Source of the DNA: Isoetes taiwanensis
Taxonomy: Eukaryota; Streptophyta; Lycopodiopsida; Isoetales; Isoetaceae
Direction of reading: 5' to 3'
DNA length: 64,000 bases
Assembly (NCBI GenBank): GCA_021234155.1
Contig: JAJEKV010000023.1
Coordinates: 3,004,243 to 3,068,242 of the forward strand
The notes under the pieces: generated by a model
The model's input: the letters and a program-made list of their open reading frames with translations, nothing else
Databases searched by the model: none
What the model was told of the DNA's origin: nothing
Position numbers and translations under genes: made by a program
Shown here: in pieces, positions 55,103-64,000 of the stretch
How the letters are laid out: each line of letters starts with the position of its first letter
How positions within the stretch are numbered: the first letter of the stretch is position 1

Positions 55103-58100
55103 CTAAGCCACATCCAGCACATCCTGTAGAGTGAAGTCTGGGATGTCATTCTTGCCAAACATCCTGAGCATTGTGTCCAAGTCCTCTGGTGTATAATTGG
55201 TGAAGTCAAGTAGCAACAGGACATGGGCTTGCCTCTTCTGCTGCCATTTATGAAACAGGTTCTCAAAGTACGGTTTGAGATTATTAAACCTCCATACCTC
55301 TCTGTTATTGAGCACCCTCTTTATAGCTTTTGCATGAACCAGTTCCCTTCTTAGCTGCTTGAGATTTGGAGAGTTGAGAGAATTCTTCATCTTCATATTC
55401 AGCAACTCCCATCATTCTTTCTCCACTTCCTGTACTATTCAGTCTCTTCATTTCTCCTGTGCAATACATCATCAAATACATTAAGATTAGTAAGGTAGAA
55501 ATCAAAATATCCCTGAAATGTACTAAATTTCTCCCATGATCTATCATAACTTTTTCCTTTTGCCAATTTGTGTGCCACAGCAGCTCCAGAAGTCTGCAAT
55601 TTTGTGACATGTGAAGACATGATTTGAACTTTTTGTTTGACCACAACCCAGGGGACACATAGGTGAAACTAAGGTATCATATTTGGCCCTTTTCTCATTT
55701 GTTGATAAGCTCTGATGTATCTGAAGGTTTTTATTTTATTAGCTGTATACATTTTCCAACCTTTTGCAATAATCTTGGCCAGTGTCTTCTCATCACAATT
55801 CCACATACTGTTTGCCTTAGAATCTTTGTAACCTATGATTAATCTGTAGATATCCTTAACTGAGTACACCTCTTTTCCATTTAAAGTCCATTGATTAGAG
55901 TTATCACTGAACTCATCTATTGAAGCTACCTTCAGCATTATCTTTTTATAAATTTCCTTATCCACCTGAGACCCCTTTGTAATTACTGCCACCTCTTCCC
56001 AAGTTTTCCATCTGTTTCCTTCTCTTAAGTCTTGAAACTTTTTGATACCAGCATTGTGCCATTGCATGTATTTCTGTGGATGTTTGAAGGCTAAGCATCC
56101 TTCCTCTTCTGTAGCAAGATCTGAATGCCAAAACATATGGACTTCCTGACAATTTGCATCTATAAAGGGAGGTTTGTAACAAAGACTGGCCTCATTCCAA
56201 GCTTCCAAGATCCTTTTCATAGTTTTAGATGTACCTGCAGTTGGTTTAATCTTGAAAAAAGCTGAGTCAGGAAGTTGATGTTTGATAGTAGGACTGCCAA
56301 CAATTTGTGATCTTTCAATCCAAAATTTGATTAACTTCAGTGCAGGAGATGGTTTTGTACAGACACTAATTTAGCAGCCAAAGCCTGTGCTTGAAGAAAA
56401 AGATCCTTGCATCCTAATCCACCATTCTTTTTGTCCTTTATTAGATCTGACCAAGCCACCTTATGATTACCCTGCCAGATGAATTTCCTAATAGCAGACT
56501 CAATTTTGTTGTATGAACATTTATCTCCAATAATAGCAGAAGAGAAATAAATATGTGTACTACTGATGACTGCATTTGCAATTTCAACTCTGCCAGCCAA
56601 AGATAAAGTAGCAGGATATTTGTTAAGTTTCTGCTTGATTCTAGAAACAATTGGCTCCTATACTCCAACAAGGTTTTTGTTTAAAGCTAAAGGAATACCT
56701 AAAATGGAAATTGAAGTATTCTTATCCAGAATCTTAATATCCTGTAAGACCTGATCCGTGGTATCCAAAATGATTGCACCTTTTTTCCTGTTTAGCCTGA
56801 CTCCTGAGACCTTTCCAAACTCCTCTATTGCATTCAGAAAATTTTCCAAGCTCTCATCTCCATGTTTAAGAAAAACAAATGTATCATCAGCATACTGCAT
56901 AATAGTGAAAGGTTCTTGATCCTCAGGCATCTCCAATGTTTTTATTTTACCTTGCTGTTGAAGATTGATAACCATTCTGGTGACAATTTCAGCAACAATT
57001 AGGAACAGATAAGGGGCTAAAGGACACCCTTGTCTTACACCCCTCCTACATTGGAATTGCTTAGTTGGACTCCCATTAATTATCAAGGTTGATGAAGCTG
57101 TAGAGTTAAAACTCCAGATTTTTTGGTACACCTCTTCTTGAAAACCCAAATGTTTCATAGCTCTTTCCAAAAATTGCCAATTAATTGTATCATAAGCTCT
57201 TTGAAAATCCAACTTGAGTAACATACATTTCTGGCCAGACATCTCATTCCGGTGTAATCCCTCTGATGCACCAATGTAATTCTCCAGAATATTCCTCTGT
57301 TGCAAGAAAGAAGTTTGACATGGGCTAATAAGGTTATGTAAGGTAGGTTTCAGCCTGTTTGCAAGGATTTTGGCTAATATTTTGTAGGTTGCATTTGTTA
57401 GGGAGATTGGTCTCCAGTCCCCAATCTGCAATGGGTTACCAACCTTTGGAATTAGAGTGATATGTCCAGCATTAATGGCAGGGTTCAATTTCTTTGCCTT
57501 CCAAGCCCCTTGCAAGAAATTTATTAGATCATCCTTGAAAATATTCCAAAACTCCTCATAGAATTCTGGTTGAAAACCATCTGGTCCCGGGCTTTTACCT
57601 TTTGCCATTGACCTAATTGTTTCCAATATTTCTTTTTCATCTGGCTCTTTCAATAGGTCTTCATCTTGACTTACTTGGGGATTCAATGGTATATCTTGAA
57701 AGAATTTTTCAACATCATCATGTTGTGCTATAACTTCACTAAAGGTCTTACTATATTCACCATGAAAGAAGTCCTCTATTTCCTGTTGTTTTTCTATCAC
57801 ATTTCCTGAAATAGTTTTGACCTGTACGATTCCATTGTTGACCATTCTGCTTTTAGCAGTCCTAAAAAAGAAGGCTGAATTCCCTTTGTCCATCTCATTG
57901 ATATATTTACTCCTACTTTTGACTGCTAGAGATTTTGCTTCATTCTCCTCAACCAATTTAACTTTTCTTTCAAGATCCTCCTCTAACTGCTGTAGCATGT
58001 GATTAGCTTTATCTAGGAACAACTTACCTCTGACCTCCCTCATTTGCCCATATAATTCCTGCTTTTCTTTTCTTTTCTTCATTGCCCAATCTTTGCCCCA

Positions 58101-58985
58101 CTTCTTGATCCAAGTTTTGATTTTCTTCATTTTCTGTAAGAATGCCTTCATAGATTCTGTTCTGCTGACAGGAGCTAGAGTTGCAAAGAAAACTTTAAAT
58201 TCTTCAATGAAACTCTTATTATTAAGTAGTCCAATGTTGAATTTAAATGGAATATTTGTACCACCCTTACATGACTGAGTTCTATCTTGTAAGATATGTG
58301 GAAAATGATCAGAAATTGAATTGCTAATGTCCCCAGATATCATGACATCATCCCATGTGTTAAGATTCCTATTGCATATGTAGAACCTATCCAGAAGGCA
58401 AAAAACCCTTTCCTCATTTTTCCTTTTATTGCTCCAAGAATAATAATTTGAGGTAGATGGAAGAATATATGAGAAATTTTCCATCAGAGCATCCCAAGTT
58501 TCCTTTTCCTTCCTAGCCATATTTATTTTCTTTCCTAGCTTCTGGTCCCACACTGGTGTATTGTTAAAATCTCCTGCCATCATCCAATTGTCTATATTTT
58601 CATTCTAAATCCATTGTAGGATGTCTTTCCATTGTTCTTGTCTTTCATTTGTTTCAGTAGATGCATACACATTTATAATAGCAATTGTCTCCTTTTCTCT
58701 TTGTAAGACTGCTACAGTCCATCTTCCTGATTGATGTACAAACTTTTGAAGACAATTGAATCCCCACCATACAATGCAAATACCTCCTTTGGTACCATCA
58801 GCAGCAGACCAAACTGAATCTCCCTCAGGTTTAATCCAATCATGTAATTTAGAGGTCTCAAATTCTGGAAGTCTATGTTCCTGCATCAAAATAATATCCG
58901 CCTTCATTTTTTTAAGGGCAATAAGTGCCCTTTTCCTTTTGAGAGGACCCTTAATTCCTCTCATATTCCATGTGATGATCTTCAT
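55103..58985 (-). pseudogene. L1 ORF2: endonuclease, reverse transcriptase and C-terminal zinc-binding region
   Basis: The endonuclease opens with MKIITWNMRGIKG (58985), then ILMQEHRLPEFE, GGICIVWWG and INVYAST. After a single in-frame TAG (58605) come MMAGDFNNTPVWDQ and SNSISDHFPHIL (catalytic D/H motif). RT blocks: IGDWRPISLTNATYKILAKI, CMLLKLDFQRAYDTINWQFL, RGVRQGCPLAPYLFLIVAEI, and FTIMQYADDTFVFLKHG with the catalytic YADD (about 56900). A second in-frame TAG lies at 56658, a frameshift near 56355, a stop at 55669 and a frameshift near 55420. The C-terminal part has the zf-RVT-type region (SVKDIYRLIIGYKDSKANSM, then KTLAKIIAKGWK). It would nick DNA and copy its own RNA in the nucleus. As it stands it cannot be read through. 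Confidence 0.92.
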
Positions 58986-59019
58986 GCTGGATATCTTTTC
59001 CTTTCCTGTACTCTCAGGT

Positions 59020-61157
59020 TCAGAGCTGGACTGTTAGGTGAAAATTCACATTCCTTATTTTCTTTTTGGTGGTGTGAGGAGTATAGAATATCTCCTTTTC
59101 ATTTTCTTCCATACAAGGACTTATAGGACTGACATCCTGGCCCTGCATATCCCCTACCTGCAAATCCTGGCCATTTGGACTTATTGGCCTATTGTTATCA
59201 ATTCCCAGGCCATTTGGACTTAATGATCTATTGGTCCCAATTCCCAGGCCATTTGGACTTATTGGTCTATTGGTCCCAATTCCCAGGCCATTTGGACTTG
59301 TTGGTCTATTGATCCCAATTTCTAGGCCATTTGGGCTTATAGGATCTTGCAAACCCTGAATCTCCATAGGTGATCTTGTGAAAAACTTGAATTCATATAG
59401 TATCTTCAATACCTTCCTCTTGTGTTTCTGGTACCACATCAGAATCAGTTTGGATCTGCTTATTAACATTTGTCTTCTCATTTCCAAGGTCTTCATTCTC
59501 ATCCAAGCCATTTTCTTGTGTTTCAGATACACCCTCAATCAATTGTCCCATTTGATACTCTTTGTCATCATTATTTCTATCATTTGCCAAAGTCTCAGCT
59601 TTCTCCATCAATTCCAATAAGATATCATACATCTGTTTACCTGGGCTGTCTCCCCAAGATACTTAGAACATGAAGCTTCTCCCTTATGAATGACCTTCCC
59701 ATTATTCATCTCAGCATTAGAATCTGAGAGTTGACCATCATATTTAGTATTCATTGAAGTATTTGGATGAATACGAGGACTCAAGTTCTGATCAATAGTA
59801 TCTTTACCCTTTGCATTCTTGGGACTTATAGGGATAATGGATAATTCCAACACCTGGCCATTTGGTCTTATAGGTTCCTTGGACTTCTCCACTCCCTGGC
59901 CATAGCATTGACTAACACTTTGATCTGTCCATTTATTTTATTGCGTTCCTCTTTTTTCTTCCATTCCTTTCTCAGAGTATTCAAAGTTTTGGAGCCTTCT
60001 TCTTTATTTCCAGTTTTATCTTTGTCTTTCTGTTTTTTAGCCTTTCTGTTAGCACTTCCATTCCTGTTCTTTTTAACAGTCACCCATGAATTTGCTTTGG
60101 AGACCTCGTGTTCATAATGAGGAGTTTCTTTATTTTCAGCAACAGCTTGATCAACAGTGTGCTTCATCCATTTACCCTGACATACTCCTCCACCATGCAA
60201 CCTTAGTCCACAATTATTACATGGTGCAGGAAGACCCTGCCAATTCAGGGATAAGCTCTTCAATTCTCCAAAGAAGTCTTGGTACTGAACTTGGCTTGGT
60301 ATTTCTTTCAGAATATCAATTTGGATCCAAATTTTTGGAGCTCTTTCTGGAACCCCTTCCCATCCTATGTATTCATCTATTCCCGTGAACAATTCTTTGA
60401 AGATATCCTCATGCCAATACATTGGATTTAGCCCTGCTACAGTGCAAGCTGCTGGATGGTACAGTTGTTTTAAATCCTTAGGATCGAATTTTGGGTTCCA
60501 TTTCTGAAAATAAAATTGAGTGTTGGCTCTGTAAATGGTACCCTGCTTAAGTAAATATTGGACTGTATTTAGATTTCCACATTCTATCACAAAGAAAGGG
60601 AACTGCAGCCAATACATTCCAGAAATTTCTACCTTTCTATCCATCTTCATAATTTCAGTTTTTAGGTAGCTTAGTTTCACTCCCTCATGTCGAATACACC
60701 CAATGACTGTTCGGGATTCAAGTTCTTTTAATCTAGAGGGAATAAACTGATGATTTTTGAAGTTAGGAATACCTCTGAATTCATGAATTGATCTCCTTTC
60801 CTGTTTCTCCAAAATCCTCCTTTGTTCTTCATTAATTTGGTCCAAGATCGGTCCAACAAGATGGGATTGCACAGGCGACATGGTTTGAGCTCGAGTTCTC
60901 CTTTCCGCCATTGTCAGGATCAGCCAATCTCCACATGCAAAGTATTCAGGATTTTGATTTCTTTCTGTTTTCCCGTTCAAAAATCTTAGAAGTGCAATGA
61001 TCTGGGTTTTAACGTGATCTGACGAATTCTGAAATAAACTCATAAATTCCTGCCCATCATCAGAAATTTTTAGATAGCCATGATTCCCTGCTACATAGAT
61101 GTCTATCCTCTGCTGTCCATCCTTTTCACGGCTCCCAAAAACTTGTTTCTGTCCCAA
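59020..61157 (-). pseudogene. L1 ORF1 (RNA-binding protein), frameshifted
   Basis: The frame 61157-59868 starts MGQKQVFGSREKDGQQRIDI. The central part (SGMYWLQFPFFVIECGNLNT, YFQKWNPKFDPKDLKQLYHP, PERAPKIWIQIDILKEIPSQ) resembles the DUF4283 domain of plant L1 ORF1. A CCHC-like knuckle follows, CNNCGLRLHGGGVCQG, then a Lys/Arg-rich tail. Frameshifts near 59890, 59620 and 59520 carry it into a C-terminal section rich in RPNGQ and SPNG motifs, including five 39-bp repeats. ORF1 proteins coat LINE RNA. The knuckle spacing is unusual (C-x2-C-x4-H-x4-C, with Gly-rich spacer). Confidence 0.8.
59171..59345 (-). repeat. 39-bp in-frame minisatellite in L1 ORF1, 5 copies
   Basis: CCATTTGG starts at 59171, 59210, 59249, 59288 and 59327, exactly 39 bp apart. 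Each unit codes on the minus strand for a 13-residue repeat of the type RPISPNGLGIGTN. Related but unrepeated RPNGQ and SPKN motifs lie upstream in the same protein. Confidence 0.95.
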
Positions 61158-61326
61158 ATTTACCTTTTCCAGGCTTACTTCAATCTGTCCTATCCCCCTA
61201 TCTATTTTTCCTGTCCCCCATCGACGAAATTCACCTCAATTTGCCCATGTTGGGCCAGAATTCTCTCTCTACACATCTTGCTACCCCAAGAAGCGCTCAC
61301 TCATAGCGCCAAGAACTCCTCTGTTT

Positions 61327-61341
61327 CCAATGACTTGTATA
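61327..61341. repeat. Target-site duplication, right copy (15 bp)
   Basis: CCAATGACTTGTATA, identical to 52107-52121. The left neighbour base differs (T here, C there) and so does the right one (G here, T there), so 15 bp is the maximal match. Confidence 0.8.
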
Positions 61342-61829
61342 GGCAAGAAGGCAGAGAGAAGTTTTATGGCTTCGGCATTATGTTTTCTATCTATACGATG
61401 CATGGTATTTCAATTACAGAGCCAAGCTCTAGTCCACCTGCGGAGACTGCTCAGACAACGTATATCGAAGAGCCTGCTTTCCAAAAGAGGAGAATCACTT
61501 TGCAAAAGATAATCCCAGTAGTTGAGGATGCAGTAGAAGAAGTACTAATAGAAGAGAACCTGTATAGGTGGGGTTTGTTAGAAGCACAACCCATTTATAT
61601 TAGCGACAAACATTATCTCTTGCTTCCAGAAATTGCTAGAGTAATTGGCGTGAGAGAAAATGAGATTTCGGGACATGTCTATAGGCATGTCATAGACCTT
61701 GGTGATCTAAGTAAGTTTGAATCAGATATGCCAAGACAAATAATGGAGGCATTAATATATGGTGAAACTTCATTGGCTCCAGAAGAAGTTTTGAATGCTG
61801 TTTTACAGATTACAGTGAATAGGGTTTGA
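61342..61829 (+). pseudogene. Unidentified reading frame, second part
   Basis: Continues in phase from NDLY at the duplication: RQEGREKFYGFGIMFSIYTM, HGISITEPSSSPPAETAQTT, RRITLQKIIPVVEDAVEEVL, LLEAQPIYISDKHYLLLPEI, RVIGVRENEISGHVYRHVID, then MEALIYGETSLAPEEVLNAV and a TGA at 61827-61829. Composition is protein-like, with charged helices and no repeats. No known domain is recognised. The open frame extends left to 61080, but that part is antisense to L1 ORF1 and its leader and is not part of this protein. Without the insertion the two parts would give an open frame of about 250 codons. Confidence 0.55.
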
Positions 61830-62050
61830 GCAATTGAAGAATGTCGAACTAGACATATCAAGTTCCTCGACGGCTGATTTGCTAGAAGGCAAATTACCGC
61901 GAGGTCCTTCATATTGAAAACAAGGGAATCTACTATTGAAAACGACAAGAGAAAGATAAGTCAATTAATATTTCACAAAGATTTGGTCATTGGTCATTGC
62001 TTTGCTTTTGTTTAGGAGATGTTCATAAATGATTTTTCGCAAGGCATGAA
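61830..62050. other. Short unassigned interval
   Basis: No feature beyond the stop of the split frame. Confidence 0.4.
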
Positions 62051-62199
62051 CGAGCTGTTGCTTTCTTCTTCTTGCACTGATGGCATTGGGATCAAATGTT
62101 GGTTTTCTAAAATTAGGAAAAGCGAGAAAACAGGATCAGCCAACGTTGTCCGTTGGAACTTATTGAAAAGCAGAACTACAACCTTCAGTACTGCCCAAC

Positions 62200-62546
62200 A
62201 TTTTCACTTATACGGACGCGTTATAATGGGTTGCTTACGCCTAACCAACCAACCACTACATGTAATGAGGAACACATCTTCGATGGGTGCAATGGCATCT
62301 TAGACCCATGAGGTAATGTATGTGAGGACTCAATTGTGCCCTTGATCGTTACATTGACATGTATAAATGTACAAATGTATAGTTCATCAGTAGTCCTATT
62401 AGTGCCAAGGTCTTTCCATCGAAAATCCTTCGAAGCAGGGGTTATTTATTCCTATAAACAGATGTTCTTCGTTGTTTGGATCTCATAGACGATCTGATCT
62501 TCGTAGACAACAAAATTCAACTCAATTCAATTCAATTTAATTTTAT
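62200..62546 (+). mobile_element. Decayed LINE 3' end, tail (AATTC)n
   Basis: NEEHIFDGCNG near 62258 matches the VEDESHAFQSC region. Then come CCAAGGTCTTTCCATCG, CTTCGAAGCAGGGGTTATTT, CTCATAGACGATCTGATCTT and CGTAGACAACAAAATTCAAC, and (AATTC)n at 62520-62541. These are the expected 3' blocks, strongly mutated; the hairpin core (AGACGATCTGATCTT) is degraded. Confidence 0.6.
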
Positions 62547-64000
62547 GTTGTATATTACAGCTATAAATGCAGAAATGCTTGAAATATTTGGAATCATTTC
62601 CATTACCAAATGTACCACATTACAGGAAAGTAAGTGCAATATGTTTACATTTTTATTTATGCATTTTGTGTGTGTCCCTCCCAAGTTTACATCTATATGT
62701 GCCTGTATTTGTATATAGATGTTCTTTTGTGCACAGCACTTCATCAATATTTGCTCGATATCAATTTCCAGCCAGCAAGAATCCATCATTGAGGTACGTC
62801 AATATGAAAATGAAACTAAAACTAGAGCATGTTGTTCAAAAATTATTTCAATTGAGCAAGCATAAATCAAATGTGATTCTCCATACTGCTTATCTATGTA
62901 GGCCAAAGTCCTAAATAAGTGACCACCATTACCATGATGTTGGTTTGGTTTGGATTGCTCGACGACATATTTTTAGTACGTTATAAATAGGGGTCCTCGC
63001 ATCTTATGGTGTCTTATTTTAAATGTCCATTTGTCCACCCAAGTTAACACTATTTTTTAAGTATTTTGGAAAGAGAAATTTTCAAAATTCACGAAAATCT
63101 CAGGGGAGTGATTGATTGTCCCTTTCCCGAGGGAGATAGATCTCATTTGTTTCTTTCCATCCATCTTTTATTCAGGCTTCTTCTGGTCTGATGACCAATG
63201 ACGAAAACAAGAGACAAAAATGGCATTTGCAGAAGCAACGACAAAGAGTAAGCAAGGTGAAGGAGAAGTTCTCAAATGAAAATTTAGATAGAATTATTAA
63301 ATACTCCAAAAAGCAATTGCAGCATGCATCCTTCGTAATTACAAGATATTTTTAGAATGTCACAAAATCAATATCTCCATACCAGAAAAAGGAGATATGG
63401 CACCTAGTGGAGAACAACAAAGTTATGCAAGGTGCAGTGTCTGATAAGGAAAAGATTGTTCATAGTGAAATCATAAGTAGCATCCAAGAAACCATACAAC
63501 ATGTGAATGGAGTGGAGTCCAATGACAAATTAGCAGCAAAAAAGCAGCATTAGTCATGGCAATTAGGTCAGGCATGGAAGCGAAAGATTAGCTGCTAAGG
63601 CTAAAGGAATTCATCCATGGAATTGTTCTACAGCCAAGAAGCATCATGTTGCAATTAGTAATAAAAAGCATTATGGGCTCTTTGTGGAAGGAAGAAGCGA
63701 AAGGATTCCCTGAGCCAAGAAGTGATTGAAAAAGTTGTGGATTATAGGATCAACTATACCAGAGTTTCTTCTAACTTCAAGGATGTGAGATCTGGTAGAG
63801 AAAAACATCCTAAGCATCTAACACATTACCTTGATATGGGCTAGGTATACTATTTATAGAATAAGTAAACTGTTTACTAGTATTTTTGTCGTTTACTAGT
63901 TTACGAGTAATTTTTATAAGTTTTGAAGTTATTATTGATTCTAATAGGAATTGTGTCTATAATCGAATTCATCTATAAGTGCTTATTCTGCTAGCACGTT
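62547..64000. other. Unassigned interval to window end
   Basis: No gene or transposon end is recognised. A basic short frame near 63210-63350 (QKQRQRVSKVKEKFSNENLD) has no known domain. The end of the window is AT-rich. Confidence 0.4.

Larger units (their letters stand above)
54841..61326 (-). mobile_element. Nearly full-length L1 LINE (6.5 kb) with target-site duplication
   Basis: On the minus strand: a 5' leader from 61326 (about 170 bp), ORF1 (61157 to about 59020), ORF2 (58985 to 55103), a 3' untranslated region ending CACCTTGCCCTC, and poly(A) (54841-54851 as T on the plus strand). The 5' end abuts the 15-bp duplication at 61327. Only a few stops and frameshifts break either ORF, so the insertion is young compared with most elements in the window. 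Shorter copies of the same family lie at 45186-47709 and 49838-50476. Confidence 0.9.

Noticed and set aside
61080-61326. Left part of the 249-codon frame ending at 61829
   Set aside because: It runs antisense through L1 ORF1 and the L1 leader; the supported protein begins only at the 15-bp duplication.

Overview
The window is repeat-rich nuclear DNA, almost certainly from a land plant. It carries Ty3/gypsy elements with chromodomains, a Tat/Athila-like Ty3/gypsy gag-pol with double zinc knuckles, plant-type L1 LINEs, Mutator-, MITE- and CACTA-like DNA-transposon ends, and a broken leucine-rich-repeat receptor kinase of the BIR type. The species cannot be named from the sequence; a large, transposon-bloated genome is the safest reading. 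No intact single-copy host gene, rRNA, functional tRNA, CRISPR array or bacterial operon was found. Nearly every open reading frame longer than 100 codons belongs to a transposable element, and almost all are broken.

Layout. 0-2 kb: 3' half of a chromovirus (minus strand; its LTR leaves the window at base 1). 2.7-4.7 kb: remnant of LTR family X. 5.0-7.34 kb, 16.96-17.22 kb (inverted), 19.0-19.6 kb and 20.1-21.3 kb: four pieces of one Ty3/gypsy element, called G2 here. G2 is split by an insertion of about 10 kb that holds the Tat-like gag-pol (13.1-16.2 kb) and the 5' LTR of another Tat-like element (LTR family Y), by a solo X LTR that contains a solo Y LTR, and by a 0.5-kb insertion. The two inverted Y LTRs bound an inverted segment, and matching target-site duplications let the insertion order be read. 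22.5-27.5 kb: ends of a second LINE family around a 2-kb degenerate GATTC array. 28.3-31.2 kb: 27-bp repeats, the receptor-kinase pseudogene and a 1.2-kb retro-inserted unit with a 14-bp duplication. 31.5-34.6 kb: a pile of LINE 3' ends plus a tandem tRNA-like module. 36.2-37.3 kb: a Mutator-like element and a MITE side by side. 39.3-43.7 kb: a possible CACTA-like element. 45.2-50.5 kb: truncated L1 copies. 51.8-61.8 kb: an unidentified reading frame split by 9.2 kb of nested insertions, with a nearly full-length L1 (54.84-61.33 kb, minus) and two copies of a composite repeat. 62-64 kb: one more LINE 3' end, then unassigned DNA.

The most informative results are historical and structural: (1) a reconstructable nest of LTR insertions followed by an LTR-LTR inversion; (2) a reading frame that is continuous in phase across a 15-bp target-site duplication 9.2 kb apart; (3) a LINE family whose copies share a 3' hairpin but end in different 3-5-bp microsatellites instead of poly(A); (4) GATTC/GAATC arrays that recur next to CACTA-like TTTCTTGTA ends. 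Family assignments rest on motifs read by eye; no database search was possible.
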